From Clostridiales bacterium (GTDB lineage Bacteria; Bacillota; Clostridia; Lachnospirales; Lachnospiraceae): DNA of 45,704 bases. Positions 25,135-34,303 of the stretch are shown one piece after another (positions within the stretch are counted from its first letter, which is position 1; every line of letters starts with the position of its first letter). The stretch spans positions 1 through 45,704 of the forward strand of contig DUNS01000104.1 in NCBI GenBank assembly GCA_012839235.1. The letters run 5' to 3'. The position numbers and the translations under genes are program-made. The notes beneath the pieces are model-generated. The model had not been told where the DNA came from. It searched no databases and saw only the letters and a program-made list of their open reading frames with translations.

Positions 25135-25176
25135 AGGATATTTTACCATAGTCTTGGACAATTGTCATGGCTAATA

Positions 25177-26424
25177 CTAAATATTATGAATAAATAATCC
25201 GCTTCTTAGCTTTGGCTCAAACCAGGTGGATTTAGGAGGCATAAGTTTACCAGCATCCGACACTTCAAAGAGTTCTTGAATAGATGTTGGATACATGGTA
25301 AAGGCTACGGCTAAATCCTGTGACACTCGTCTCTCTAGTTCCTTAGTTCCGCGAATGCCTCCTATAAAATCAATGCGATTGTCAATTCTCGGATCCCCTA
25401 TTCCGAGAATTGGGCTTAATATATTATCATAGAGTAAGGATACATCTAAAGATGCCACAGGGTCATACTTTCTTTTATCATTGTCCCTATTGGACTTCAA
25501 TTTCAATATATACCATGTATCTTGAAGATACATACCAAATAGCCCTTTTTCATCTGGCTCAAAAGGTCCATCTTTCTTAACGGTTACTATAAAGTTTTTA
25601 GATAGCTCAGAGAGAAATTCCTCCCTAGTTAGTCCGTTAAGATCATATACTCCTCGGTTGTACGGTAGTATTTTTAGTTGATCATCTGGGAAAAGAACTG
25701 ATAAGAAATAGTTATACTCCTCATCCCCCCTATGATTAGGGTTAGCAGCTCTTCGTTTTAGTCCCACCTTAACAGCTGAAGCTGTTCTATGGTGGCCATC
25801 TGCTATATATATGGAATTAATATCTGCAAAGGCCTTACTTATAGTTTTAATCTCTTCCTCCCTGGAAATTCTCCATACTATATGGGTAACCCCATCAAGG
25901 GAGGTAAAATTATAAATTGGCTTCTCTTTCTTTGCCTTTGCAACTACTTCATTAATAACATCTATGGAACGATAGGCCAAGAATATAGGGCCCGTCTGGG
26001 CATTCAAGGTGTCTACATGGTTAATTCTATCAATTTCCTTATCTTCTCTAGTATTCTCATGCTTTAATATAACATTATTAAGATAGTCATCGATAGATGC
26101 ACAAGCAACAATACCAGTCTGGGATCTACCATCCATAATTAACTCGTATATGTAATAGCATTCTTGACTGTCTGTAATATATATTTTATCGGCTATCATA
26201 TTCTCAAGTATTTCCTTAGCCTTTTGATAAACTATACTATCATAAGGGTTAACGGACTCTGGCAGCTGAGTTTCAGCTCTGTCAACCTTTAAAAATGATA
26301 AAGGCTCCCTTAATGTCTCCTTCTTCGCTTCTTCCCTATTGTATACATCATAGGGTAATGCAGCCACTTTATCTGCAATATCCTCATTAGGTCTTACACA
26401 AATAAAAGGTCTTATTATCGCCAT
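25177..26424 (-). CDS. DUF1015 family protein with a DGHHR motif
   Basis: This 415-residue soluble protein starts MAIIRPFICVRPNEDIADKVAALPYDV, the typical DUF1015 opening. The most striking motif is YIADGHHRTASA (about residues 214-225), which resembles the DGxHR signature of ParB/sulfiredoxin-fold phosphotransferases such as archaeal free-serine kinase. It follows serA and serC in the same orientation. No phosphoserine phosphatase (SerB) is in the window, so a role at the phosphoserine step is a reasonable guess but not shown. The longest frame begins 29 codons upstream. ATG 26424 has AGGAGG 7 bases before it and matches the family start. A terminator-like hairpin separates it from serA. Confidence 0.85.
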   Translation of the reverse strand: MAIIRPFICVRPNEDIADKVAALPYDVYNREEAKKETLREPLSFLKVDRAETQLPESVNPYDSIVYQKAKEILENMIADKIYITDSQECYYIYELIMDGRSQTGIVACASIDDYLNNVILKHENTREDKEIDRINHVDTLNAQTGPIFLAYRSIDVINEVVAKAKKEKPIYNFTSLDGVTHIVWRISREEEIKTISKAFADINSIYIADGHHRTASAVKVGLKRRAANPNHRGDEEYNYFLSVLFPDDQLKILPYNRGVYDLNGLTREEFLSELSKNFIVTVKKDGPFEPDEKGLFGMYLQDTWYILKLKSNRDNDKRKYDPVASLDVSLLYDNILSPILGIGDPRIDNRIDFIGGIRGTKELERRVSQDLAVAFTMYPTSIQELFEVSDAGKLMPPKSTWFEPKLRSGLFIHNI

Positions 26425-26451
26425 TATCCTTCCTCCTATATTATGATTAAG

Positions 26452-26494
26452 GTGTAAAAAGCCCTGCTTATTGTATGGCAAGGGCAATTTACAC
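26452..26494 (-). terminator. Terminator or attenuator between serA and DUF1015
   Basis: On the minus strand GTGTAA and GCCCTTGC pair with GCAGGGC and TTACAC around a 10-base loop, and the inner GC-rich stem is followed by five T. It lies 28 bases before the DUF1015 start, so it may let only part of the transcription through. Confidence 0.6.
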
Positions 26495-26543
26495 AAAGTT
26501 AAAAGACTCATACTTCGATTTCAATGCATAAGTTATTCTAAAT

Positions 26544-27722
26544 TTATTTAATGATACGTACCTTTAATACTCCTTCTATGCTAGCAAGTTTGCTAACTAC
26601 ATCTTTGTTATCTGTGGACTCAACATCAATAATGGTGTATGCGTAATCCCCCTTGCTTTTGTTAACCAGATTAGAAATGTTAACATTTTCAGAGGAAATA
26701 GTATTGGTAAATTGAGATAGCATCTTAGGAATATTCCTATGGTGAATTGTTATACGGCCTGCCGCCTCACATATACCAGCTTCACAATTTGGATAGTTAA
26801 CAGAGTTCTTGATATTACCATTCTCAGCATAGTCCATTATTTGACGAACAGCCATCTTAGCACAATTGTCCTCAGATTCCTCTGTGGATGCACCAAGGTG
26901 AGGGATTGCTATAACATTATCCATATTAGCTGTCTTCACATTAGGGAAATCTGTAACATACTTTGCAACCTTTCCTGACTTAAGAGCTTCTTCCAAATCA
27001 TCATCATTGACAAGAAGGTCCCTTGAGAAGTTAAGAATTGTCACTCCATCCTTCATCATAGCGATGGTATTTTTATTAATCATTCCCTTGGTACTTAGCT
27101 CTGGTTCATCTTTCTCAATAAGAGGTACGTGTACTGTTATGTAATCACATTCCTTATAGATTTCTTCCTTGGTCTTAACATGAACAACCCCTCTTGAAAG
27201 ATTCCATGCACTATCCACTGAGATATATGGATCACATCCATAAACCTTCATTCCAAGGTGAGTTGCTGCGTTGGCAACAAGAACACCTATAGCACCAAGT
27301 CCGATCACACCAAGCTTCTTCCCTTGAATTTCTTTACCGGCGAACTTAGACTTACCTTTTTCAACTAGCTTAGCTACTGTAGGGTCATCCTTAACGGTCT
27401 GTACCCAATTAACTCCACCAATTATATCTCTTGATGCAAGCATGAGGCCCGCTATTACTAGTTCCTTAACTCCATTAGCATTAGCTCCTGGTGTATTAAA
27501 TACTACAATACCTTTTTCAGCACATTTGTCTAAAGGAATATTATTAACACCTGCGCCTGCTCTAGCAATTGCTAGAAGGTTATCAGATAACTCCATATCA
27601 TGCATTGCTGCACTACGAACTAAAATTAGTTGAGCATCATCAACACTATCTACTTTCACAAATTGATCATTAAACTCATCCAATCCAACTGAAGATATAG
27701 GATTAAGGCAATTATACTTCAT
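26544..27722 (-). CDS. serA: D-3-phosphoglycerate dehydrogenase
   Basis: This 392-residue enzyme catalyses the first step of serine synthesis, oxidising 3-phosphoglycerate to 3-phosphohydroxypyruvate with NAD. The Rossmann motif GVIGLGAIG is in the GKKLGVIGLGAIGVLVAN segment. The catalytic region includes NFSRDLLVNDDDL and IPHLGASTEESEDNCA. A C-terminal ACT domain (about 320-392) suggests serine feedback. The longest frame starts 21 codons upstream; ATG 27722 is taken because GGAG lies just before it and the protein aligns from MKYNCLNPI. It follows serC by 92 bases. Confidence 0.93.
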   Translation of the reverse strand: MKYNCLNPISSVGLDEFNDQFVKVDSVDDAQLILVRSAAMHDMELSDNLLAIARAGAGVNNIPLDKCAEKGIVVFNTPGANANGVKELVIAGLMLASRDIIGGVNWVQTVKDDPTVAKLVEKGKSKFAGKEIQGKKLGVIGLGAIGVLVANAATHLGMKVYGCDPYISVDSAWNLSRGVVHVKTKEEIYKECDYITVHVPLIEKDEPELSTKGMINKNTIAMMKDGVTILNFSRDLLVNDDDLEEALKSGKVAKYVTDFPNVKTANMDNVIAIPHLGASTEESEDNCAKMAVRQIMDYAENGNIKNSVNYPNCEAGICEAAGRITIHHRNIPKMLSQFTNTISSENVNISNLVNKSKGDYAYTIIDVESTDNKDVVSKLASIEGVLKVRIIK

Positions 27723-27814
27723 TATTCTCCTCATTTCTGCGCTGCTTTTTGCCCATATATAAGTTTGTGGATGCAGCGCGGACACAAACTTTCAAATAAA
27801 AGATTTTACATCTT

Positions 27815-28897
27815 TTACTTTATGCTACTCTCAAACTCCTTCATAAACTGAACTAACTTTTCTACACCCTCTATAGGCATAGCATTATATATGCTTGCTC
27901 TCATACCACCAACAGTTCTGTGGCCCTTTAGGTTAACAAATCCTGCAGCTTTAGCTTCTTTAACAAACTTAGCATCAAGCTCTTCATCACCTGTTACAAA
28001 TGGAACGTTCATAAGTGAGCGATCTTCTTTAACAACTGTTCCCTTAAATAACTTACTTTGATCTAGGAAGTCATAAAGTATAGCAGCTTTCTTTTCATTA
28101 TGAAGCTTCATAGCATCAAGGCCACCCATCTTCTTAATCCACTTAAATACCTTTCCACACATATAGATACCATACGCTGGAGGAGTGTTATAAAGAGATT
28201 TATTATCAGCATGAATTTTGTATTTTAACATTGTAGGAGTTCCAGCAAGTGTATCCTCGGTAATTAAATCCTCACGAATTATTGCTATTACAACTCCTGC
28301 AGGCCCAATATTTTTTTGAACACCACCAAATATAAGTCCGTATTGCTTCACATCAACAGGTTCAGACAAAAAGCAGGATGAAACATCGGCTACAAGATCC
28401 TTCCCCTTGGTATTAGGCAAGGTTTTAAACTTTGTACCATATATTGTATTGTTTTCGCATATATAAACATAATCAGCATCTTCAGATATTGGAAGATCAG
28501 AGCAATCTGGAATATATGAATAGGTCTTATCCTCTGAAGAGGCTATAGCATTAGCTTTACCGTACATCTGGGCTTCCTTGTAGGCTTTTTTTGCCCATTG
28601 TCCTGTTATTATGTAATCAGCAACTTTATTCTTCATTAGGTTCATAGGAACAGCGGCGAATTGCTGTGAAGCTCCCCCCTGTAGGAATAGCACCTTATAA
28701 TTTTCAGGAATATTCATTAGATCCCGCAGGTCTTTTTCTGCCTCTGTAATAATATCTCCGTACTCTTTAGATCGATGACTCATTTCCATAACTGACATTC
28801 CTGAGCCTCTATAATCCAGCATTTCGTCTGCGGCTTCTTGTAGTACTTCTGCAGGTAGCATAGCTGGTCCTGCTGAAAAGTTAAATATTCTTCCCAC
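27815..28897 (-). CDS. serC: Phosphoserine aminotransferase
   Basis: This 360-residue PLP enzyme converts 3-phosphohydroxypyruvate and glutamate to phosphoserine. It begins GRIFNFSAGPAMLP and has QGGASQQFAAVPMN and the PLP Lys195 in FGGVQKNIGPAG. The start is GTG 28897, with GGAGG 8 bases before it; the longer frame with MLRRLL is not supported by the family. With serA and the DUF1015 gene it forms a serine block. Upstream on the minus strand, TTGATA and TATTAT (18-base gap, about 28960-28990) may be its promoter. Confidence 0.94.
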   Translation of the reverse strand: MGRIFNFSAGPAMLPAEVLQEAADEMLDYRGSGMSVMEMSHRSKEYGDIITEAEKDLRDLMNIPENYKVLFLQGGASQQFAAVPMNLMKNKVADYIITGQWAKKAYKEAQMYGKANAIASSEDKTYSYIPDCSDLPISEDADYVYICENNTIYGTKFKTLPNTKGKDLVADVSSCFLSEPVDVKQYGLIFGGVQKNIGPAGVVIAIIREDLITEDTLAGTPTMLKYKIHADNKSLYNTPPAYGIYMCGKVFKWIKKMGGLDAMKLHNEKKAAILYDFLDQSKLFKGTVVKEDRSLMNVPFVTGDEELDAKFVKEAKAAGFVNLKGHRTVGGMRASIYNAMPIEGVEKLVQFMKEFESSIK

Positions 28898-29076
28898 TTT
28901 TTCATCCTCCTTATTTTTTAATATTGGTATGAGGTTTAAAAGCCTTCTTAACATTATAATAAATTTGCTTTTGACCCTATATCAATAATAAGATTTAAAA
29001 CTACATTGCTTTAATTTGATAAAGTATTAAGGTTATTATAGGGCTATGTTATTTTTTTGTCAATATCCCAAAACAA

Positions 29077-29127
29077 TTTGGCTTTAATAAAACAAGCAAA
29101 GCAGTTATTCGTTTTAAAAAAGCCAAA
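29077..29127 (-). terminator. ilvB terminator
   Basis: TTTGGCTTT pairs with AAAGCCAAA, with further A/T pairing inside, 8 bases after the ilvB stop. On the minus strand it is followed by TTGTTTTG. Confidence 0.6.
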
Positions 29128-29135
29128 ATGTTCCC

Positions 29136-30818
29136 TTATTTATTCTTATCTAAATCCTCTTCAGTAAATACTTCATCAATAGGAGCACCTGGTGCTACCA
29201 TTGGCCATACCTTATCATCACTATCTATAATACAGTCAATTAATACAGGCTCTTTTAGAGCTATTGCTTCTCTTAGAACCGGTTCTACTTCTTCCTTCTT
29301 AGTGATTCTATACGCCTTAGCACCCATAGCCTCCCCTAATTTAACAAAATCTACCTTATCTCCTAGGTTTGTGTGTGAATATCTCTGTCCATAGAATAGA
29401 GTCTGCCATTGACGTACCATACCTAGAACACGATTATTTAAAATCAGGTTAATAATAGGAATGTTGTAACGGGTTGCAGTAGCAATCTCATTCATGTTCA
29501 TACGAAAGCATCCATCACCTGCTATATTTACAACAGTTGCTTCAGGCTTACCCATTTTAGCACCAATAGAAGCACCAAGACCATATCCCATGGTTCCAAG
29601 ACCTCCTGATGTAAGGAAGGTTCTAGGATTTGTATATTTGAAGTATTGGGCAGCCCACATCTGATGCTGTCCAACCTCTGTAGATATAATGGCGTCTCCC
29701 CCTGTGATTTCATATAGTTTCTCTATTATATAAGGCCCGCTTAAGTTTTCATCCTTATATTTTAGAGGGAATTTATTCTTCATTTCAATTATGTGGTCAA
29801 CCCATTCCTTATGGTTCATGGGCTCCAGTCTTTCATTAAGTATCTTTAAAACCTCTTTTATATCTCCCACTATACTGCTATCAGTCATAATATTCTTATT
29901 GATTTCTACAGGGTCGATGTCAATCTGTAATATCTTTGCATCTCTTGCAAACTTGCTTGCATTACCTGTAACTCGATCTGAGAACCTTGCTCCCAAGGTG
30001 ATAAGTAAATCACATTGAGTTACACCTAGATTGGCTGTCTTAGTTCCATGCATACCAATCATCCCTGTGTATAGAGGATCTGTTCCGTCGAATGCTCCCT
30101 TGGCCATAAGTGTATCTGTAACAGGTGCATCAACCTTAGTGGCAAATTCTCTAAGCTCCTTAGCAGCATCAGATATGATAACTCCACCACCAATAAATAT
30201 AAAAGGTTTTTTAGAATTACGGATAAGCTCTATTGCATTATCTATATCCTCTTCTAATATATCATCTGTATATCTTTCTATAGGCTCTGGAATTGCTTTC
30301 TCATATTGAGTTTTTGCAGCTGTTACATCCTTAGTGATATCTATAAGGACAGGACCTGGCCTCCCACTACTAGCTATTCTAAATGCTTTTCTTATTACAT
30401 CTGCTAATTTACTAACATCCTTTACAATAAAGTTATGCTTTGTTATAGGCATGGTAATACCAGCTATGTCAACCTCCTGAAAGGAATCCTTTCCTAATAG
30501 ATTAACAGCTACATTGGCTGTTATTGCAACCATAGGTATACTATCCATATAGGCTGTAGCTATACCAGTTACAAGATTAGTTGCCCCTGGACCTGATGTA
30601 GCAAAGCAAACACCTACTTTACCTGTAGCTCTTGCATATCCATCAGCTGCATGGGAAGCTCCCTGCTCATGGGAGGTTAAAATGTGGTTAATCTCATCAC
30701 TATGCTTATATAATTCATCATAAATATTAAGAATAGCACCACCAGGATATCCAAATACGGTATCCACACCTTGCTCTTTTAAGCATTCAATTACTATCTG
30801 CGATCCGGTTAATATCAT
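29136..30818 (-). CDS. ilvB: Acetolactate synthase, large (catalytic) subunit
   Basis: This 560-residue ThDP enzyme makes acetolactate or acetohydroxybutyrate from pyruvate and 2-oxobutyrate for branched amino acids. Catalytic Glu51 lies in TSHEQGASHAADGYAR. The ThDP motif runs from GDGCFRMNMNE to NLILNN. The FAD-binding middle domain and QVGQHQMW-like segment (STEVGQHQMWAAQY) support the anabolic type. The start has GGAGG 7 bases before ATG. It follows ilvD by 16 bases. The regulatory subunit gene ilvN, usually next door, is absent here and must be elsewhere or missing. Confidence 0.93.
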   Translation of the reverse strand: MILTGSQIVIECLKEQGVDTVFGYPGGAILNIYDELYKHSDEINHILTSHEQGASHAADGYARATGKVGVCFATSGPGATNLVTGIATAYMDSIPMVAITANVAVNLLGKDSFQEVDIAGITMPITKHNFIVKDVSKLADVIRKAFRIASSGRPGPVLIDITKDVTAAKTQYEKAIPEPIERYTDDILEEDIDNAIELIRNSKKPFIFIGGGVIISDAAKELREFATKVDAPVTDTLMAKGAFDGTDPLYTGMIGMHGTKTANLGVTQCDLLITLGARFSDRVTGNASKFARDAKILQIDIDPVEINKNIMTDSSIVGDIKEVLKILNERLEPMNHKEWVDHIIEMKNKFPLKYKDENLSGPYIIEKLYEITGGDAIISTEVGQHQMWAAQYFKYTNPRTFLTSGGLGTMGYGLGASIGAKMGKPEATVVNIAGDGCFRMNMNEIATATRYNIPIINLILNNRVLGMVRQWQTLFYGQRYSHTNLGDKVDFVKLGEAMGAKAYRITKKEEVEPVLREAIALKEPVLIDCIIDSDDKVWPMVAPGAPIDEVFTEEDLDKNK

Positions 30819-30834
30819 ATATATTCCTCCAAGT

Positions 30835-32511
30835 TTAAGACAATGCCTTAGGTACCTCTAAGATTGCACCACGGTTACCTGAGGTTACCATAGCTACATA
30901 TCGGGACAGATAGCCCGTTGTTATCTTAGGTTTGCGGGGCTCCCACTTAGCTCTTCTTTTAGCTAGCTCCTCCTCAGATATATCAAAGGTGAGGGAATTC
31001 CCATTTATATCGATCCGTATTATATCTCCTTCCTCTACAAGGGCGATGTTGCCACCGACTGCTGCCTCAGGAGATACATGGCCTATACAAGCTCCTCTAG
31101 ATGCTCCAGAAAAACGGCCGTCAGTTATAAGTGCAACAGATGAGCCTAATCCCATGCCAATAATTGCACTGGTAGGGTTAAGCATTTCCCTCATTCCTGG
31201 ACCACCCTTTGGTCCTTCATATCTAATGACGACTACATCACCAGCTACTATCTTGCCTGACTTAATTGCTTCAACTGCTTCCTCTTCGCTGTCAAATACT
31301 CTTGCTGGACCTTCATGCTTAAGCATCTCAGGTGCAACAGCAGAACGCTTAACCACACCAGTATCAGGTGCTAGGTTACCACTTAATACAGCGATTCCTC
31401 CAGTTTCACTAAAGGGATTGTCTACTGGGCGAATTACATCAGTATCTCTGTTTATGCAATTCTTTATGTTCTCTGCAACTGTCTTACCCGTTACAGTTAT
31501 TAAATCTGTATTTAAAAGTTTCTTCTTATCTAATTCATTCATAACAGCGTAGACTCCGCCGGCTTCATTAAGGTCTTCCATAAAGACTGGCCCTGCAGGA
31601 GCTAGATGGCATAGGTTAGGTGTTCTCTTACTAATCTCATTGGCAATTGATATATCTAGATCAAATCCTGCTTCATGAGCTATTGCTGGAAGATGGAGCA
31701 TAGTATTAGTTGAACAGCCAAGAGCCATGTCAACTGTTAAAGCATTCATAAAGGCTTCCTTAGTTAGAATATCCTTAGGTCTGATATCCTTCTCTAAAAG
31801 CTCCATAATCTTCATTCCTGCTTGCTTAGCTAGACGAATTCTTTCGGAATAAACTGCTGGAATTGTTCCATTACCCCTTAATCCCATTCCTATTGCCTCT
31901 GTTAGACAATTCATAGAGTTAGCAGTATACATTCCTGAACAAGAACCACAGGTAGGGCAGACATTATTAACATAATTTTCAACCTCTTCCTCGGTCATAT
32001 TACCTGCACTATGGGCACCAACTGCTTCAAACATACTAGACAAGCTAGTTTTATTTTTATTAACACGGCCGGCAAGCATAGGACCACCACTAACGAATAT
32101 AGTAGGGATATTGACTCTAGCTGCTGCCATAAGTAAGCCAGGAACATTCTTATCACAATTAGGTATCATAACTAAAGCATCAAACTGATGAGCCATAGCT
32201 ACTGCTTCTGTTGAATCAGCTATAAGATCTCTGGTTACTAGAGAATACTTCATTCCCTGATGGCCCATTGCAATTCCATCACAAACTGCTATAGCCGGGA
32301 ATACCATAGGGGTTCCCCCTGCCATCAACACTCCAGCTTTAACAGCATCTACTATTTTATCCAGGTGCATATGACCTGGGACTATCTCATTATAGGAACT
32401 GACAATGCCAATAAGTGGTCTCTCTAACTCTTCTTTTGTAAACCCTAATGCATTGAACAATGATCTGTGGGGGGCCTGTGACATACCAGTTTTTACTGTA
32501 TCACTTCTCAT
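30835..32511 (-). CDS. ilvD: Dihydroxy-acid dehydratase
   Basis: This 558-residue iron-sulfur dehydratase makes the 2-oxo acid precursors of valine, isoleucine and leucine. Cluster cysteines appear in PNCDKNVPG (Cys119) and [18 protein letters not shown] (Cys185, 188, 191). The Mg-binding and active-site region at the C-terminus has [23 protein letters not shown]. The start is ATG, 12 bases after AGAAAGG. It is the first gene of the ilvD-ilvB unit. No T-box or leader peptide was recognised upstream. Confidence 0.95.
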   Translation of the reverse strand: MRSDTVKTGMSQAPHRSLFNALGFTKEELERPLIGIVSSYNEIVPGHMHLDKIVDAVKAGVLMAGGTPMVFPAIAVCDGIAMGHQGMKYSLVTRDLIADSTEAVAMAHQFDALVMIPNCDKNVPGLLMAAARVNIPTIFVSGGPMLAGRVNKNKTSLSSMFEAVGAHSAGNMTEEEVENYVNNVCPTCGSCSGMYTANSMNCLTEAIGMGLRGNGTIPAVYSERIRLAKQAGMKIMELLEKDIRPKDILTKEAFMNALTVDMALGCSTNTMLHLPAIAHEAGFDLDISIANEISKRTPNLCHLAPAGPVFMEDLNEAGGVYAVMNELDKKKLLNTDLITVTGKTVAENIKNCINRDTDVIRPVDNPFSETGGIAVLSGNLAPDTGVVKRSAVAPEMLKHEGPARVFDSEEEAVEAIKSGKIVAGDVVVIRYEGPKGGPGMREMLNPTSAIIGMGLGSSVALITDGRFSGASRGACIGHVSPEAAVGGNIALVEEGDIIRIDINGNSLTFDISEEELAKRRAKWEPRKPKITTGYLSRYVAMVTSGNRGAILEVPKALS

Positions 32512-32878
32512 ACAAACACCTTACCTTTCTTTTATACCAACGGAATTCCCTTTGTATGTTGAATATTGGATAATTATGAACAAATCCTTATATTTAAGAA
32601 ACTATGTAGATTTGAGTATTACAGAATATAATAAGTGATATTAGTATAAAAATCAATGAAAAAATGAAATATCTCACCAGATTTTTTACATTATTATTCA
32701 TAATTATACAAGGTATAACTATGGGGAATAGTAGAGAGAAAATCCTTTGGATTATTATGAGAAAATAAACAAGATTATTTTTAATCTTTATTGCTTATGG
32801 ACACTGTTCATGTTAAGATTCCTTTATATAAGATAAGTCATTTTCAATAGATTTGACCAACTAGGAGGATATTTAACA
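32512..32878. other. Divergent intergenic region ilvD / AI-2E permease
   Basis: This very A/T-rich 367-base stretch must contain promoters for both directions, but I cannot define a convincing -35/-10 pair for either. No T-box (no AGGGTGGNACCGCG-like sequence), no strong hairpin and no small gene with a ribosome binding site was found. Confidence 0.4.
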
Positions 32879-33940
32879 ATGAATCTAGATAAGCAAAAAG
32901 CATTTATTATCCGTGTTATATACATTGCAATAATTTTAAGCATTGTTTACTTTAGCATTAAGTATTTTTTGCCACTTCTTATGCCTTTTGTTATAGGTAT
33001 ATTCATCGCCTTTGCATTCAGATATCCCATTGATCTGATACAAAGCAAGTTGAAAATCAATCGTGTTATTGTTGCAATCATCTTCCTAATCTTTTTTTAC
33101 GCCATTGTTGGTCTTCTACTGAGCTTAATTGGATTTAAGGTCTTTAATTCTATTGCAGAATTATTCTATAGTCTTCCTGAACTTTACGACAAAACTATAG
33201 AACCGGCTATTAATACTATTGCTGATAACCTAATTCTTCATTTCCCAGGAATTCAGACCTATGTAGAAGAATTTTTATATGATATTAATGATACAATCTT
33301 CTCCTTTGTAAAAACTATGTCCTCCACAGCAGTTTCCGGAATCACAGGCATTGCTGGCCAGCTTCCTTCACTATTAATTAAGTTTATATTTACCATAGTG
33401 GCTTCCTTCTTCTTTACTATTGATTTTTACAAAATTGGTAATTTTATTATGAAACAATTTTCTGGTAAAGGTAAGGACATGGTTATTAAATTAAGAGATA
33501 ATGGTCTTGGTACTCTTGGGAAATTTATTAAGGCTTATGCAATTATTATAACTATAACATTTATCGAGTTGTCACTGGGCTTTACAATCCTTCAGGTTCC
33601 TAATGCTTTTGCCCTTGGTGCCCTGGTAGCCATAGTTGATATACTTCCTATTCTAGGAACAGGAGCAATACTTATTCCTTGGTCCATAATCTCCTTTATC
33701 CTAGGCAATTTTAAAATGGGAATAGGTATATTACTACTATATATCATAATTACTGTGGTTAGGCAGGCTATTGAGCCAAAGATTATAGGTCAGCAGATAG
33801 GACTTCATCCGATTATTACACTTCTACTTATGTATGTGGGTGCTCAATTAATGGGAGTTTTGGGCTTATTAATTCTTCCTATTATAGCAACAATAATTAA
33901 GACTTTAAATGATGAAGGTACAATTCATTGGTTTAAATAA
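32879..33940 (+). CDS. AI-2E family transporter (PerM/YtvI-like)
   Basis: This 353-residue integral membrane protein has about eight hydrophobic segments. The N-terminal half has three (from YIAIILSIVYFSIKYFLPLLMPF), followed by an extracytoplasmic loop with conserved spacing. The C-terminal half has the family pattern IVDILPILGTGAILIPW, then QAIEPKIIGQQIGLHPIITLLLMYVGAQLMGVLGLLILP. The family name comes from E. coli TqsA; clostridial members are as likely to be ion/H+ antiporters or sporulation-related YtvI proteins. The start has AGGAGG, 8 bases before ATG. It ends in a strong shared terminator. Confidence 0.85.
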   Translation: MNLDKQKAFIIRVIYIAIILSIVYFSIKYFLPLLMPFVIGIFIAFAFRYPIDLIQSKLKINRVIVAIIFLIFFYAIVGLLLSLIGFKVFNSIAELFYSLPELYDKTIEPAINTIADNLILHFPGIQTYVEEFLYDINDTIFSFVKTMSSTAVSGITGIAGQLPSLLIKFIFTIVASFFFTIDFYKIGNFIMKQFSGKGKDMVIKLRDNGLGTLGKFIKAYAIIITITFIELSLGFTILQVPNAFALGALVAIVDILPILGTGAILIPWSIISFILGNFKMGIGILLLYIIITVVRQAIEPKIIGQQIGLHPIITLLLMYVGAQLMGVLGLLILPIIATIIKTLNDEGTIHWFK

Positions 33941-33953
33941 GAATATTATATAT

Positions 33954-33989
33954 AAAAATTGAGGCAGCTATTAACTGCCTCAATTTTTT
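33954..33989. terminator. Bidirectional terminator between AI-2E permease and DUF1540 genes
   Basis: AAAAATTGAGGCAG and CTGCCTCAATTTTT form a perfect 14-bp stem with a 7-base loop and a T run in both directions. It serves the plus-strand permease and the minus-strand DUF1540 gene. Confidence 0.9.
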
Positions 33990-34033
33990 ATCTTTCCCAT
34001 TAATAAATTAAGTATGCTCCAAGGTAGACGCCC

Positions 34034-34210
34034 TTAGAACATTCCTTTTCTAGTAAACGTAGAACAGTCTGTTCCGTTAGAATCAGTGGTACTGATTTTC
34101 TCCACTTCAATTTTCTCTGCTGCGCAATGATCCCCTTTCATGTAGTATTCACATGTGTCAACAACACATTTGATTCCTTCATTGGGTTCACTCATTTTTT
34201 TTATTGCCAT
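34034..34210 (-). CDS. Small cysteine-containing DUF1540 protein
   Basis: A 58-residue protein, easy to overlook. It reads MAIKKMSEPNEGIKCVVDTC, then EYYMKGDHCAAEKIEVEKIS, then TTDSNGTDCSTFTRKGMF. The four Cys (15, 20, 29, 49) with spacing C-x4-C-x8-C-x19-C, and the ending CSTF, match the DUF1540 domain, thought to bind metal and common in spore-forming Firmicutes. Its function is unknown. It has GGAGG about 7 bases before ATG and a strong terminator 44 bases after the stop, so it is a real gene. The neighbouring LysM gene is on the same strand, 93 bases upstream. Confidence 0.88.
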   Translation of the reverse strand: MAIKKMSEPNEGIKCVVDTCEYYMKGDHCAAEKIEVEKISTTDSNGTDCSTFTRKGMF

Positions 34211-34226
34211 TTTTTGTCCTCCACAA

Positions 34227-34264
34227 TTAAGAAATATTAATGATTACTTCCTTAGTATTTCTTA
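34227..34264 (-). repeat. Hairpin between LysM and DUF1540 genes
   Basis: TTAAGAAATA and TATTTCTTAA form a 10-bp inverted repeat around an 18-base loop. It may end the LysM transcript or belong to the DUF1540 leader. A second pair, ATATGGAAT (34265-34273) and ATTCCATAT (34306-34314), overlaps the LysM stop. Confidence 0.4.
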
Positions 34265-34303
34265 ATATGGAATTTTTAATACACTTTTTAATTTAATAGA
34301 ACA

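Noticed and set aside
32512-32878. T-box or leader-peptide attenuator before ilvD
   Set aside because: Neither strand shows the T-box core sequence, a specifier-type stem or a leader frame rich in branched-chain codons.
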